Assembly (NCBI GenBank): GCA_934552695.1
Contig: CAKTER010000107.1
Span: forward strand, 1 to 5,719
Source: an uncultured Eubacteriales bacterium
Lineage (GTDB): Bacteria > Bacillota > Clostridia > Lachnospirales > Anaerotignaceae
Direction of reading: 5' to 3'
DNA length: 5,719 bases
Numbering within the stretch: the first letter of the stretch is position 1; every line of letters begins with the position of its first letter. Of this stretch, positions 1 through 5,583 are shown in pieces. Made by a program: the position numbers and the translations under genes. The notes under the pieces were generated by a model, which saw nothing but the letters and a program-made list of their open reading frames with translations, ran no database searches and was not told the DNA's origin.

Positions 1-335
1 GCCCCCACCAGCAAAATCATCACCGCTACCAAAAGCCCCGCCAAATATTCCATGCGCCCGTGGCCAAAGGGATGATCCCGATCCGCCTTTTGCCCCGCCA
101 TTTTAAACCCGATGAGCGTCACCACCGAGCTTCCGGCGTCGCTCAAGTTATTAAAGGCGTCGGCCACCATAGAAATGGAGCCGGAAACCGTCCCGGCCAA
201 CAGCTTCCCCAAAAACAGCAGCAGGTTGCAAAAAATCCCCACGCCGCCGGAAAGCATCCCATAGCCCTGGCGTACCACTGGGTCGTTCGTCTGCGTATAA
301 TTTTTAATCCAGTGCTTTGCCAGCCAGTCTATCAT
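1..335 (-). CDS. Cation diffusion facilitator (CDF) family transporter, N-terminal part
   Basis: This is the first 111 residues of an integral-membrane cation efflux protein; the rest lies beyond the left edge. CDF proteins export divalent metals such as Zn, Mn, Fe or Co in exchange for protons. Visible hallmarks are a first hydrophobic helix at about residues 27-48, a second helix carrying the motif ADAFNNLSDAGSS (about residues 58-70) with candidate metal ligands D59, N63 and D66, the post-helix signature DHPFGHGRMEYL (87-98), and the start of a third helix (99-111). The start ATG (333-335) has a GGAGG site 8 nt upstream (344-348). The DxxxN arrangement in helix 2 differs from the DxxxD of YiiP, so the metal cannot be assigned. 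The gene follows the rplT terminator on the same strand, so it probably has its own promoter, but I see no convincing sigma-A boxes in 336-485. Confidence 0.9.
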   Translation of the reverse strand, partial: MIDWLAKHWIKNYTQTNDPVVRQGYGMLSGGVGIFCNLLLFLGKLLAGTVSGSISMVADAFNNLSDAGSSVVTLIGFKMAGQKADRDHPFGHGRMEYLAGLLVAVMILLVG

Positions 336-485
336 GGTGACCGCCTCCTGTTGTACTCGATGCTCTGCCGGTGCCTTGCGTGCTTTTCCGCATTTCTTCG
401 GGCAAAATCCTCGTCATTTTCTCTCGCCTCTAATATTTCTGAACCCATTTGGGATTTTCCGCCCAATTCCAAAAATGTTAGCCCC

Positions 486-524
486 AAGCAAAAGGGCGGT
501 ACAGCCTTCCGGCCGTACCGCCCT
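486..524 (-). terminator. Rho-independent terminator of the infC-rpmI-rplT operon
   Basis: On the minus strand a 14-bp stem (arms 511-524 and 493-506, one G-U pair, otherwise perfect) closes on a GGAA tetraloop of the GNRA type and is followed by TTTTGCTT. It begins 9 nt past the rplT stop codon. On the plus strand no U-run follows the stem, so it is directional. Confidence 0.93.
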
Positions 525-533
525 GTCGTTTCA

Positions 534-890
534 TTAGTTCAGCTTGCTCTTGGCAACCTCTACCAGGTTGGTGAAGGCTGCGGCGTCGGAGATGGCCAGC
601 TCAGCCAGCATCTTCCGGTTTACGTTGATGTTGGCCAGCTTTAAGCCATACATCAGCTGGCTGTAGGAAATGTCGTTCATGCGAGCCGCCGCATTGATTC
701 GGGCAATCCACAGCCGGCGATAGTTCCGCTTGGTCTGCTTCCGGCCGGCAAAGGCGTAAGCCTGAGCCTGCATCACAGACTGTTTGGCAATGCGGTACTG
801 CTTGCTCCGGGCGCCCCGATAGCCCCGGGCCAGCTTTAAGGTCTTTTTATGTCTTTTCCGCGCAGCAAGTGCGCCTTTTACTCTAGCCAT
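534..890 (-). CDS. rplT: 50S ribosomal protein L20
   Basis: This is a full-length L20 of 118 residues, the usual family size. It binds 23S rRNA early in assembly of the large subunit. The basic N-terminal extension starts [24 protein letters not shown], as in most bacterial L20 proteins, and is followed by the [19 protein letters not shown] helix region (about 70-88) and the C-terminal globular part with [19 protein letters not shown] (about 81-105). The ATG has a GGAGG site 8 nt upstream (899-903), and 27 nt separate it from the rpmI stop. It is the last gene of the infC-rpmI-rplT operon. In Firmicutes, L20 represses this operon by binding its leader; a candidate leader is present upstream of infC. 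Confidence 0.98.
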   Translation of the reverse strand: MARVKGALAARKRHKKTLKLARGYRGARSKQYRIAKQSVMQAQAYAFAGRKQTKRNYRRLWIARINAAARMNDISYSQLMYGLKLANINVNRKMLAELAISDAAAFTNLVEVAKSKLN

Positions 891-917
891 TGAAAAATCC
901 TCCCAATCTATTCCTGA

Positions 918-1118
918 TTACATATAAGGCAGCAGTTTCTTCTTTACGGTGTTCTGTACGGTCTTGTCTACCAGAGTGGACTTCCGCAGATTCCGTTTCC
1001 GCTTGGTATTCTTTTTGCCAAGAATATGCTGGGTGTTGGATTTATGTCTGGAGATTTTACCGGTGCCGGTCACCTTAAATCTTTTGGCGGCCGCTCTTTT
1101 GGTTTTGACTTTAGGCAT
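918..1118 (-). CDS. rpmI: 50S ribosomal protein L35
   Basis: This is a complete L35 of 66 residues, a very basic small component of the large ribosomal subunit. It begins [21 protein letters not shown] and contains the typical [24 protein letters not shown] core (about 24-47). The ATG at 1116-1118 overlaps the last codons of infC by 8 nt. Its ribosome binding site (GAGGAGG, about 1129-1135, 10 nt spacing) lies inside the infC coding sequence, so its translation is probably coupled to that of infC. It is the middle gene of the operon. Confidence 0.97.
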   Translation of the reverse strand: MPKVKTKRAAAKRFKVTGTGKISRHKSNTQHILGKKNTKRKRNLRKSTLVDKTVQNTVKKKLLPYM

Positions 1119-1704
1119 TTTGTTGTTCCTCCTCTTTTTTCACTGCGGGAGCCGTGGCCTTCTCCTGCGAGTTTTTCTTTGCTTTCGGCTCGGCCTTTTG
1201 GGGCTTGGGCGCCAAAAACATAATCATGCTGCGGGCTTCCATTTTGGGGGGCTTATCCACCACGCCGACCTCGGCCACCTGGGCGGCAAAGTCTTCCAAA
1301 ATGCCCACACCCAACCGGGAGTGGCCGATTTCGCGGCCCCTAAACCGGATGCTTACCTTAACCTTGTTGCCATCGGACAAAAATTCCAAGGCTTTTTTGA
1401 CCTTCACCTGTACGTCGTGGGTATCAATGTTGGGGGACAGGCGCAGCTCCTTAATGTCCATGGTCTTTTGCTTTTTACGGGCCTCTTTTTCCTTTTTGGC
1501 CTGCTCAAAACGGTACTTACCATAGTCCATAATCCGGCAAACCGGCGGTTTGGCAGCCGGCGAGATTTTTACCAAATCCAAATGCTTCTCGTCGGCAATC
1601 TTTTGCGCCTCCCGGGAAGACATAATCCCCAGCTGTTCTCCGGTTTCGCTAATTAGGCGAATTTCCTTGTCCCGAACTTGTTCGTTGATCATTAACTCCG
1701 TAAT
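1111..1704 (-). CDS. infC: Translation initiation factor IF-3 (AUU start)
   Basis: IF3 binds the 30S subunit, keeps it apart from 50S and proofreads the start codon and initiator tRNA. The predicted product is 197 residues. The N-terminal domain (about 5-75) contains [13 protein letters not shown] and the family signature MDYGKYRFE (59-67). A lysine-rich linker (about 68-82) leads to the C-terminal domain (about 83-166) with [12 protein letters not shown] and [17 protein letters not shown] chose the ATT at 1702-1704 because a GGAGG (1714-1718) lies 9 nt upstream and the protein then begins at the conserved family start. An in-frame ATG at 1690-1692 is too far from that site, and one at 1771-1773 lies upstream of the leader hairpin. 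An AUU start is known for infC in E. coli and some bacilli and makes the gene autoregulated. Residues 167-197 form a charged, low-complexity tail. Confidence 0.96.
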   Translation of the reverse strand: MTELMINEQVRDKEIRLISETGEQLGIMSSREAQKIADEKHLDLVKISPAAKPPVCRIMDYGKYRFEQAKKEKEARKKQKTMDIKELRLSPNIDTHDVQVKVKKALEFLSDGNKVKVSIRFRGREIGHSRLGVGILEDFAAQVAEVGVVDKPPKMEARSMIMFLAPKPQKAEPKAKKNSQEKATAPAVKKEEEQQNA

Positions 1705-1719
1705 ACCCAAGCACCTCCC
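1702..1719 (-). promoter_or_regulatory. infC: Ribosome binding site and AUU start codon of infC
   Basis: GGGAGG sits 9 nt before an ATT in the IF3 frame. No ATG, GTG or TTG at suitable spacing lies between the site and the conserved [13 protein letters not shown]; the TTG at 1708-1710 is only 3 nt from GGAGG. IF3 discriminates against AUU starts, which gives negative feedback on its own translation in species where this has been studied. Confidence 0.8.
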
Positions 1720-1830
1720 AAAATTGGTCAAAAAAAAGTGGACGCACAAAAGCTCCACCCAAAGACGTTTCATCTATGTACCCTATGTGCCTTTGCCATA
1801 AGGTGAGAAGGGGAAGCTTCTGCTTATTAC
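1705..1830 (-). promoter_or_regulatory. Candidate L20-type autoregulatory leader of infC-rpmI-rplT
   Basis: The untranslated leader runs from the predicted start point (about 1830) to the AUU of infC, about 125 nt. It contains a small stem (AGAAG/CTTCT around 1806-1821) and then a terminator-like hairpin with a U-run before the infC ribosome binding site. In Bacillus subtilis and relatives, this operon has a leader where L20 binding favours termination. Position, operon order and the hairpin fit that class; I could not verify the L20-binding consensus by eye. Confidence 0.65.
1730..1760 (-). terminator. Leader hairpin with U-run (attenuator) before infC
   Basis: On the minus strand GTGGAGC (1758-1752) pairs with GC-G-TCCAC (1745-1738, one bulged G) around a TTTTGT loop, followed directly by eight T (1737-1730). 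It lies between the infC promoter and its start, so it must be conditional; L20-dependent attenuation is the likely role. Confidence 0.75.
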
Positions 1831-1836
1831 CGAAGT

Positions 1837-1865
1837 AGTATAGCACGCTCCGCCGCCCCTGTCAA
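1837..1865 (-). promoter_or_regulatory. Sigma-A promoter of infC operon
   Basis: Minus-strand TTGACA (1865-1860), 17-bp spacer, TATACT (1842-1837). This is a perfect -35 box and five of six matches at -10. Predicted transcription start is near 1830. Confidence 0.88.
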
Positions 1866-1985
1866 GGCTTTCCTGTCTCTCTCCCATATTTTTTCATATT
1901 CCGTCCGCCCCCGCCTCCTTTTTCCATCCTCCCGCCCATTTTTTGTGAATTATTACGAAATTGTTAAAAAGATGTGAAGAATTCA

Positions 1986-2014
1986 TTGACACTCCGCCTC
2001 TCTCTTTGTATAAT
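1986..2014 (+). promoter_or_regulatory. Consensus sigma-A promoter of the SH3b-NlpC/P60 gene
   Basis: TTGACA (1986-1991), 17-bp spacer, TATAAT (2009-2014): a perfect match to the housekeeping consensus. The 40 bp upstream are AT-rich with A and T runs, resembling an UP element. Start point about 2021, giving a 5' leader of about 50 nt. It is divergent from the infC promoter, with about 120 bp between the two -35 boxes. Confidence 0.92.
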
Positions 2015-2070
2015 AAAAAAGGAAACGCAAAGAAACATGCGAGATACGAAAGAAAGGGGCCGATTGGTTC

Positions 2071-3204
2071 ATGCTCCCCGTAAAAATTCTTCATCGTTCA
2101 CTGCTTCTTACCGGCGCTCTCAGCGCTCTGCTGTGCGGCACGGCCTACGCCGCCGCCATTGGCGCTGTCACCGGCAATAATGTTAATATCCGGCGGGATC
2201 CCTCCACGGCCGGCGATGTTTACCGCCAGCTTTCCGTGGGCCACACCGTCACCATTACCGGCAAAACCGACGACTGGTACGAGGTGCTTTGCGCCGACGG
2301 CAGCACCGCTTATGTGGCCGAGGACTTTGTCAGCATTACTAAGGTCGATGCCAAGGTCAGCGATTCCGGCGTTAACCTCCGTCAAAGCCCCGACACCGGC
2401 TCCGCCACCCTGGCTCAGCTTTCTGCCGGAACAGCGTTGGACGTCAATGCCCAAACCGGGGATTGGTACAAGGTCTATTGCGCCAGCGGCAGCGGCTACA
2501 TCCATAAAGACTATGTGACCGGCAACCTGGTGGAGGAGGTTCGGGATGAGGGCGAAAGCCTGGTCACCCCCGACGATACCATCACCAACGACATCCAGTA
2601 CATTCAGGTCAACGCTGCCACGGGCCTCAATGTCCGGGCCAACCCCAACACCCAGGCCAGCGTGGTGGAGCTGCTTTCCAATAACGCCGGTGCCGAGGTC
2701 ATTTCCAACCTGGGCGACTGGCTGCAAATCCGTACCCAAAACGGCAACGTGGGGTATGTGTCTGCCGAGTTTGTCACCATCACCGACGCTTTGGCCACTC
2801 TGGCCGATGCCAACGCGTCGCTGGCCGAGCAGATCATCAGCTTTGCCAAACAATACATTGGCACCTCCTATCGCTGGGGCGGCACCGATTTGAATAACGG
2901 CGTGGATTGCTCCGGGTTTGTGTATAGCGTGCTGAAAAACTTCGGCATAGGCCTAAACCGCAGCTCCGCCTCCATGGCTGCCTCCAACGGGACTCCCGTG
3001 GATAAGGCCAATTTGCAAATGGGCGATTTGGTGTTCTTCGATACCGACGGCGCCAACGACGGCAATGTGTCCCATGTTGGCATCTACATCGGGAACGGGG
3101 ACTATATCCACTCCTCCTCGGGCAAGGCCTGGGGCGTTACCATCAGCAACCTGAACGAAGCCTATAGCGCCCGCACCTATGTGTGCGCCCGCCGGGTCCT
3201 GTAA
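2071..3204 (+). CDS. Secreted SH3b x3 - NlpC/P60 cell-wall hydrolase
   Basis: A 377-residue exported peptidoglycan hydrolase, probably a peptide-stem endopeptidase of the NlpC/P60 class. A signal peptide (about 1-28: basic start, hydrophobic core LLLTGALSALLCG, likely cleavage after AYA) is followed by three bacterial SH3 domains (about 30-90, 95-150 and 176-238), each with the V/LN[IV]R..P motif and a GDW/DDW turn. A short linker leads to the catalytic domain (about 252-377). The catalytic Cys is C280 in DCSGF, the catalytic His is H335 in SHVGIYIG, and the third polar residue is probably H347 in YIHSSSG, so the enzyme looks active. SH3b domains usually anchor such enzymes to the wall. The ATG is preceded by AAAGGGG (2053-2059), with a longish 11-nt spacing. 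It is monocistronic, with its own promoter and terminator. The exact bond cut (for example D-Glu-mDAP) is family-based inference. Confidence 0.94.
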   Translation: MLPVKILHRSLLLTGALSALLCGTAYAAAIGAVTGNNVNIRRDPSTAGDVYRQLSVGHTVTITGKTDDWYEVLCADGSTAYVAEDFVSITKVDAKVSDSGVNLRQSPDTGSATLAQLSAGTALDVNAQTGDWYKVYCASGSGYIHKDYVTGNLVEEVRDEGESLVTPDDTITNDIQYIQVNAATGLNVRANPNTQASVVELLSNNAGAEVISNLGDWLQIRTQNGNVGYVSAEFVTITDALATLADANASLAEQIISFAKQYIGTSYRWGGTDLNNGVDCSGFVYSVLKNFGIGLNRSSASMAASNGTPVDKANLQMGDLVFFDTDGANDGNVSHVGIYIGNGDYIHSSSGKAWGVTISNLNEAYSARTYVCARRVL

Positions 3205-3222
3205 TTCCTACATCGCTTATCC

Positions 3223-3252
3223 AAGCCTCTGAAGCCATTCAGGGGCTTTTTT
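3223..3252 (+). terminator. Rho-independent terminator after the NlpC/P60 gene
   Basis: AAGCCTCTGAA pairs with TTCAGGGGCTT (one G-U) around a GCCA loop and is followed by TTTTTT. It begins 18 nt past the TAA stop. Confidence 0.93.
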
Positions 3253-3260
3253 CTTTGCCC

Positions 3261-3312
3261 TTGACCTTTCCCCTTGACCTTTCCCCTTGACCTTTCCCCT
3301 TGCCCTTTCCCC
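3261..3312 (+). repeat. 13-bp tandem repeat, four copies
   Basis: The unit TTGACCTTTCCCC occurs three times exactly (3261-3273, 3274-3286, 3287-3299), and a fourth time as TTGCCCTTTCCCC (3300-3312, one change). It starts 8 nt after the terminator U-run. Near copies of CCCTTGACCTTTCC with one mismatch each recur at 3564-3577 and 3581-3594. No spacers separate the units, so this is a minisatellite-like array and not CRISPR. Confidence 0.95.
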
Positions 3313-3622
3313 AAAAGTAAGGTTCCCTTTTCCCTCTCCTCCCCCCAGCGAAGGGAAGGGATGACGGCCCGGCGCCGTTAACGCCCTAAGCCGGGCCCAA
3401 AGTCACGCCCCCGAGCGGGCCATATCCGAGCACTGCCCTTGACCCAATTCCGGCCCAGCCAACGCACATTTTGCCGACTAAGGGGCTTTCCTCTGAGCGT
3501 GCGTCAACTCCCTTAGCGAAGAGGATACCCCGCAGGAGGCTTTGTACGCACTCGCCCTTTGTGCCCTTGAGCTTTCCTTTCCCTTGTCCTTTCCTCCTTC
3601 CCCTCGCTCCCCCTTCCCTCGC
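3313..3622. other. Non-coding, pyrimidine-rich intergenic region with dyads
   Basis: No gene with recognisable features is seen here. The region lies between the NlpC/P60 terminator and repeat array and the 3' end of the sigma-54 activator, which is transcribed toward it. It contains a GC-rich dyad (3366-3397), three copies of ACGCAC in alternating orientation (3462-3467, 3499-3504 inverted, 3546-3551), a CTAAGGG/CCCTTAG dyad (3478-3484 and 3510-3516), and an almost pure pyrimidine tract (about 3570-3622). I find no clear U-run terminator for the minus-strand activator gene. A decayed mobile repeat or a palindromic repeat family is possible. Confidence 0.6.
3366..3397. repeat. GC-rich inverted repeat
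   Basis: GGCCCGGC (3366-3373) and GCCGGGCC (3390-3397) are perfect complements around a 16-nt spacer. The spacer plus the arm edge also contains an alternative GGCG/CGCC pairing (3371-3374 with 3382-3385). There is no U-run on either side, so it is not a standard terminator. Function unknown. Confidence 0.7.
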
Positions 3623-5041
3623 CTACAACCCATACTTCTGCTTCCGCCGCACCACCGAAGGCTGGCTTATCTTTAGCAGCTCCGCCGCTTCATAGGTGCT
3701 TTGCGTCCCGGCCAGCACCGATGCCAGCAGCTGCTTTTCGCAGTCCGCCAAGTACCCCTTCAGCGAAAATGTCTCCTCCCCCAGCCGCTGCATCCCCCAC
3801 CGGGTATCCAGTAAAATCCATTCCTCTTGCCGGGGCTCCGGCTTTCGGGCCTCCCCGGTCGCAAAAAACTCCTCCGGCAGCCGTTCCACCTCCAGCACCC
3901 CCTCCCGGGTGGTCACCACCAGCCGCTCCATCAAGTTCCGCAGCTCCCGCACATTCCCCGGCCAGCTATGCTGGAACAGCTGCCGCCGGGCTTCCGGCGA
4001 AAGGCTCCGCTCCTTGCCGTATCGCTGGCCAAACTCCCGCAAAAACTCTTCGGCCAGCGGTACAATTTCTTCTTTCCGTTCCCGCAGCGGCGGCACCTTC
4101 ACCGGCACCACCTGAATGCGATAGTACAAATCCCAGCGGAACCGGCCGGCCCGGCACAGCTCCTCCAGGTCCTCGCTGGCGGCACAAATCAGCCGAAAAT
4201 CCGTTTTTTCTTCCTCCTCGGCTCCCAGCGGCCGTACCCTCCGGCTCTCCAGAATGCGCAACAGCTTTCCCTGCAAGGCCAAGGGCAGAGAGTTTACCTC
4301 GTTTAAAAACAGCGTCCCCCCATCGGCCTCTGCCAATAGCCCCGTCCGCCCCTCCGGCCGGGCCCCGGTAAACGCCCCGCCCACATAGCCAAACAGCTCC
4401 GCCTCCAACAGGCTTTCGGGCATAGCGGCGCAGTTTACCTCCACAAAGGGGCCTTCCCGCCGCAAGCTGTTGTCCCGCAAAAAAGCGGCGCACACGTCCT
4501 TTCCCGTTCCCGATTCCCCGGTCAAAAGCACCGCGCTATCCGTGGCCGCCAGCTGCCGCAGCAGGGCAAACAGCTCCTGCATTTTCGGGCTTTGGGCCAG
4601 CGGCCGCACCTCCTCCCGCTCCCGCCGGATAATACTCAGCCGGGAAACCTGCCCGGCCTGGGCCGCCCGGTACCGGTCGTTGATGGCATAAAAGGGCTCG
4701 CAGGTCGCCACCAGGTTTACCACCTCTCCCTGTTCGTCAAAGATGGGAGTCGAAGAGGTAATCATGCGGAACCGCCGGGGCTGCGAGGCCGGCTTGTCCA
4801 AAAACGTCATATCCTGAAACATTACAATCTTCTGCTTCTCCCGGTACACCAGCTCCGAAACGCTCCCCCGGAAATAGGGGCTTTTGTCCAGCACATTCGT
4901 CCGGCACACCTCCTCCCGGCTTTCTCCGGTCATCTCCGCAAAGGCCCGGTTGCAATACAGCATCTGCCCCCGGCCGTCCAACACATACACCCCCACATCC
5001 AAGTTGTCCAAAACCGTCAATAATAGCTCCTGCGAAAGCAT
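3623..5041 (-). CDS. PAS-domain sigma-54-dependent transcriptional activator
   Basis: A 472-residue enhancer-binding protein that uses ATP to open sigma-54 promoters. Domains: PAS sensor (about 5-120, with LDNLDVGVYVLDGRGQMLYCNRAF typical of PAS); AAA+ module (about 145-380) with Walker A GESGTGK (175-181), the sigma-54-contacting loop GAFTGA (222-227), Walker B region GGTLFLNEV (241-249), arginine-finger segment FRWDLYYRI (301-309; R302, R308) and sensor II WPGNVREL (360-367); and a C-terminal TyrR-like helix-turn-helix (about 449-472, AAELLKISQPSVVRRKQKYGL). No receiver domain is present, so control is by ligand or redox state through PAS. Oddity: Walker B reads NE where DE is usual (N247). 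The ATG is preceded by a purine-rich site (GGGGGAGGGG) with short spacing. It is divergent from the ABM operon, which has a sigma-54 promoter and is the obvious target. Confidence 0.95.
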   Translation of the reverse strand: MLSQELLLTVLDNLDVGVYVLDGRGQMLYCNRAFAEMTGESREEVCRTNVLDKSPYFRGSVSELVYREKQKIVMFQDMTFLDKPASQPRRFRMITSSTPIFDEQGEVVNLVATCEPFYAINDRYRAAQAGQVSRLSIIRREREEVRPLAQSPKMQELFALLRQLAATDSAVLLTGESGTGKDVCAAFLRDNSLRREGPFVEVNCAAMPESLLEAELFGYVGGAFTGARPEGRTGLLAEADGGTLFLNEVNSLPLALQGKLLRILESRRVRPLGAEEEEKTDFRLICAASEDLEELCRAGRFRWDLYYRIQVVPVKVPPLRERKEEIVPLAEEFLREFGQRYGKERSLSPEARRQLFQHSWPGNVRELRNLMERLVVTTREGVLEVERLPEEFFATGEARKPEPRQEEWILLDTRWGMQRLGEETFSLKGYLADCEKQLLASVLAGTQSTYEAAELLKISQPSVVRRKQKYGL

Positions 5042-5107
5042 GCCCCTCCCCCTTTCCGTTTTCTCCCTTTCCCGTCTCTCGTTGTGCAGTTTTTTTCTCT
5101 TTTTCTC

Positions 5108-5137
5108 ATTTTAATTCAATTTTGTATCGGCTGTCAA
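5108..5137 (-). promoter_or_regulatory. Probable sigma-A promoter of the sigma-54 activator gene
   Basis: Minus-strand TTGACA (5137-5132), 18-bp spacer, TAAAAT (5113-5108; five of six matches). This leaves a leader of about 60 nt before the ATG. The -35 box overlaps the dyad at 5136-5152 by 2 bp. Confidence 0.7.
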
Positions 5138-5152
5138 CGGGTTTATCCCGTT
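5136..5152. promoter_or_regulatory. 17-bp dyad, candidate activator binding site
   Basis: AACGGG-TTTAT-CCCGTT is a perfect 6-bp inverted repeat with a 5-nt centre, a typical size for a dimeric helix-turn-helix protein. Its centre is about 52 bp upstream of the predicted sigma-54 start point, which is closer than the common -80 to -200 range. It also abuts the -35 box of the divergent regulator gene. Part of it (CCGTTTTC, 5148-5155) recurs at 5056-5063. Confidence 0.6.
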
Positions 5153-5169
5153 TTCCCTCTTTCTCTGTT

Positions 5170-5185
5170 TGGCACACATTTTGCT
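5170..5185 (+). promoter_or_regulatory. Sigma-54 (-24/-12) promoter of the ABM operon
   Basis: TGGCACA-CATT-TTGCT matches the sigma-54 consensus TGGCACG-N4-TTGCW. The invariant GG (5171-5172) and GC (5183-5184) have exactly 10 bp between them. Predicted start point near 5196, 27 nt before the first ABM gene. A divergent sigma-54 activator gene next to it strongly supports the call. Confidence 0.93.
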
Positions 5186-5222
5186 TTTTATTAGCTTATC
5201 AAAAGAAAAAGGAGGAATCCCC

Positions 5223-5561
5223 ATGAAAAAAATTGTCATTACCGTTTGGTACACCTGCAAGCCCGGAATGCGGGACAAAGTGATGGAGCTGGCCAAAAAG
5301 AACGTGGAAGAAACCCGGAAAGAGCCCGGCAACCTGGTTTACGCCCACTACCCCTCCATGGAAAACGACCAGGATATGTTCGTGATCGAGGTGTGGGACA
5401 GCTACGAGGCCGTAGAAAAACACATTTACATGCCCCACTATTTGGAATTCTCCCTGGCCCGGAAGCCCCTGCTGGTAGAAGGTACCTACCGCTATGTGAC
5501 CTACCAGGCCGAGGAGTTTACCACCGGCGACGGCATCCCGTCCTGGTCCGACAAAAAATAA
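5223..5561 (+). CDS. ABM-domain protein (putative quinol monooxygenase, YgiN-like), copy 1
   Basis: A 112-residue single-domain protein of the antibiotic biosynthesis monooxygenase (ABM) fold, a dimeric alpha/beta ferredoxin-like family that includes the quinol monooxygenase YgiN and heme-degrading IsdG. Family pattern visible: first strand ITVWYTCKPGMRDKVMEL, helix then TRKEPGNLVYAHYPS (31-45), then FVIEVWDSYEAVEKHIYMPHYLEF (53-76) with the usual E, W58, H67 and H72. The start at 5223 is chosen for GGAGG 7 nt upstream (5211-5215); the upstream in-frame ATG at 5169 sits in the sigma-54 promoter. The tail after about residue 90 is slightly longer than a minimal ABM domain. It is the first gene behind the sigma-54 promoter, and 22 nt separate it from a second ABM gene. 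Substrate unknown; an anaerobe may not use it as an oxygenase. Confidence 0.9.
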   Translation: MKKIVITVWYTCKPGMRDKVMELAKKNVEETRKEPGNLVYAHYPSMENDQDMFVIEVWDSYEAVEKHIYMPHYLEFSLARKPLLVEGTYRYVTYQAEEFTTGDGIPSWSDKK

Positions 5562-5583
5562 ACTGCATAAAAGGAGGAAACCT

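Noticed and set aside
949..1656. Hydrophobic 235-codon plus-strand ORF opposite infC and rpmI
   Set aside because: It is antisense to conserved translation genes. The Leu/Phe-rich membrane-like look comes from reading Lys/Glu-rich codons backwards.
1111..1773. Longer infC reading frame starting at ATG 1771-1773 (MKRLWVELLC...)
   Set aside because: The extra 23 codons run through the leader terminator hairpin, have only a weak AGGG upstream and do not resemble any IF3 N-terminus. The AUU with GGAGG at 9 nt fits better.
2071..2155. Lipoprotein signal (LLCG) in the wall hydrolase
   Set aside because: The residue before the Cys is Leu, not Gly, Ala or Ser, and a good signal peptidase I site (AYA-A) follows. 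An ordinary secreted protein is more likely.
2098..2853. 251-codon minus-strand ORF antisense to the SH3b/NlpC gene
   Set aside because: It lies fully antisense to a well-supported gene, is Gly/Val/Asp rich as expected from the opposite strand, and has no recognisable domain.
3261..3312. Tandem repeat considered as a CRISPR array
   Set aside because: Units are 13 bp and directly adjacent, with no spacers and no cas genes in the window.
3471..3695. 74-codon plus-strand ORF entering the 3' end of the activator
   Set aside because: It is low-complexity, Pro/Phe/Ser rich from the pyrimidine tract, with no ribosome binding site before its ATG.
3721..4493. Pro/Ser/Ala-rich plus-strand ORFs and a Gly/Arg-rich minus-strand ORF over the sigma-54 activator
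   Set aside because: Their composition is that of shadow frames in GC-rich coding DNA. The activator frame carries every expected AAA+ motif.
5169..5561. Longer ABM frame starting at ATG 5169
   Set aside because: That ATG lies inside the -24 element of the sigma-54 promoter and upstream of the predicted transcript start. The ATG at 5223 has a good GGAGG.
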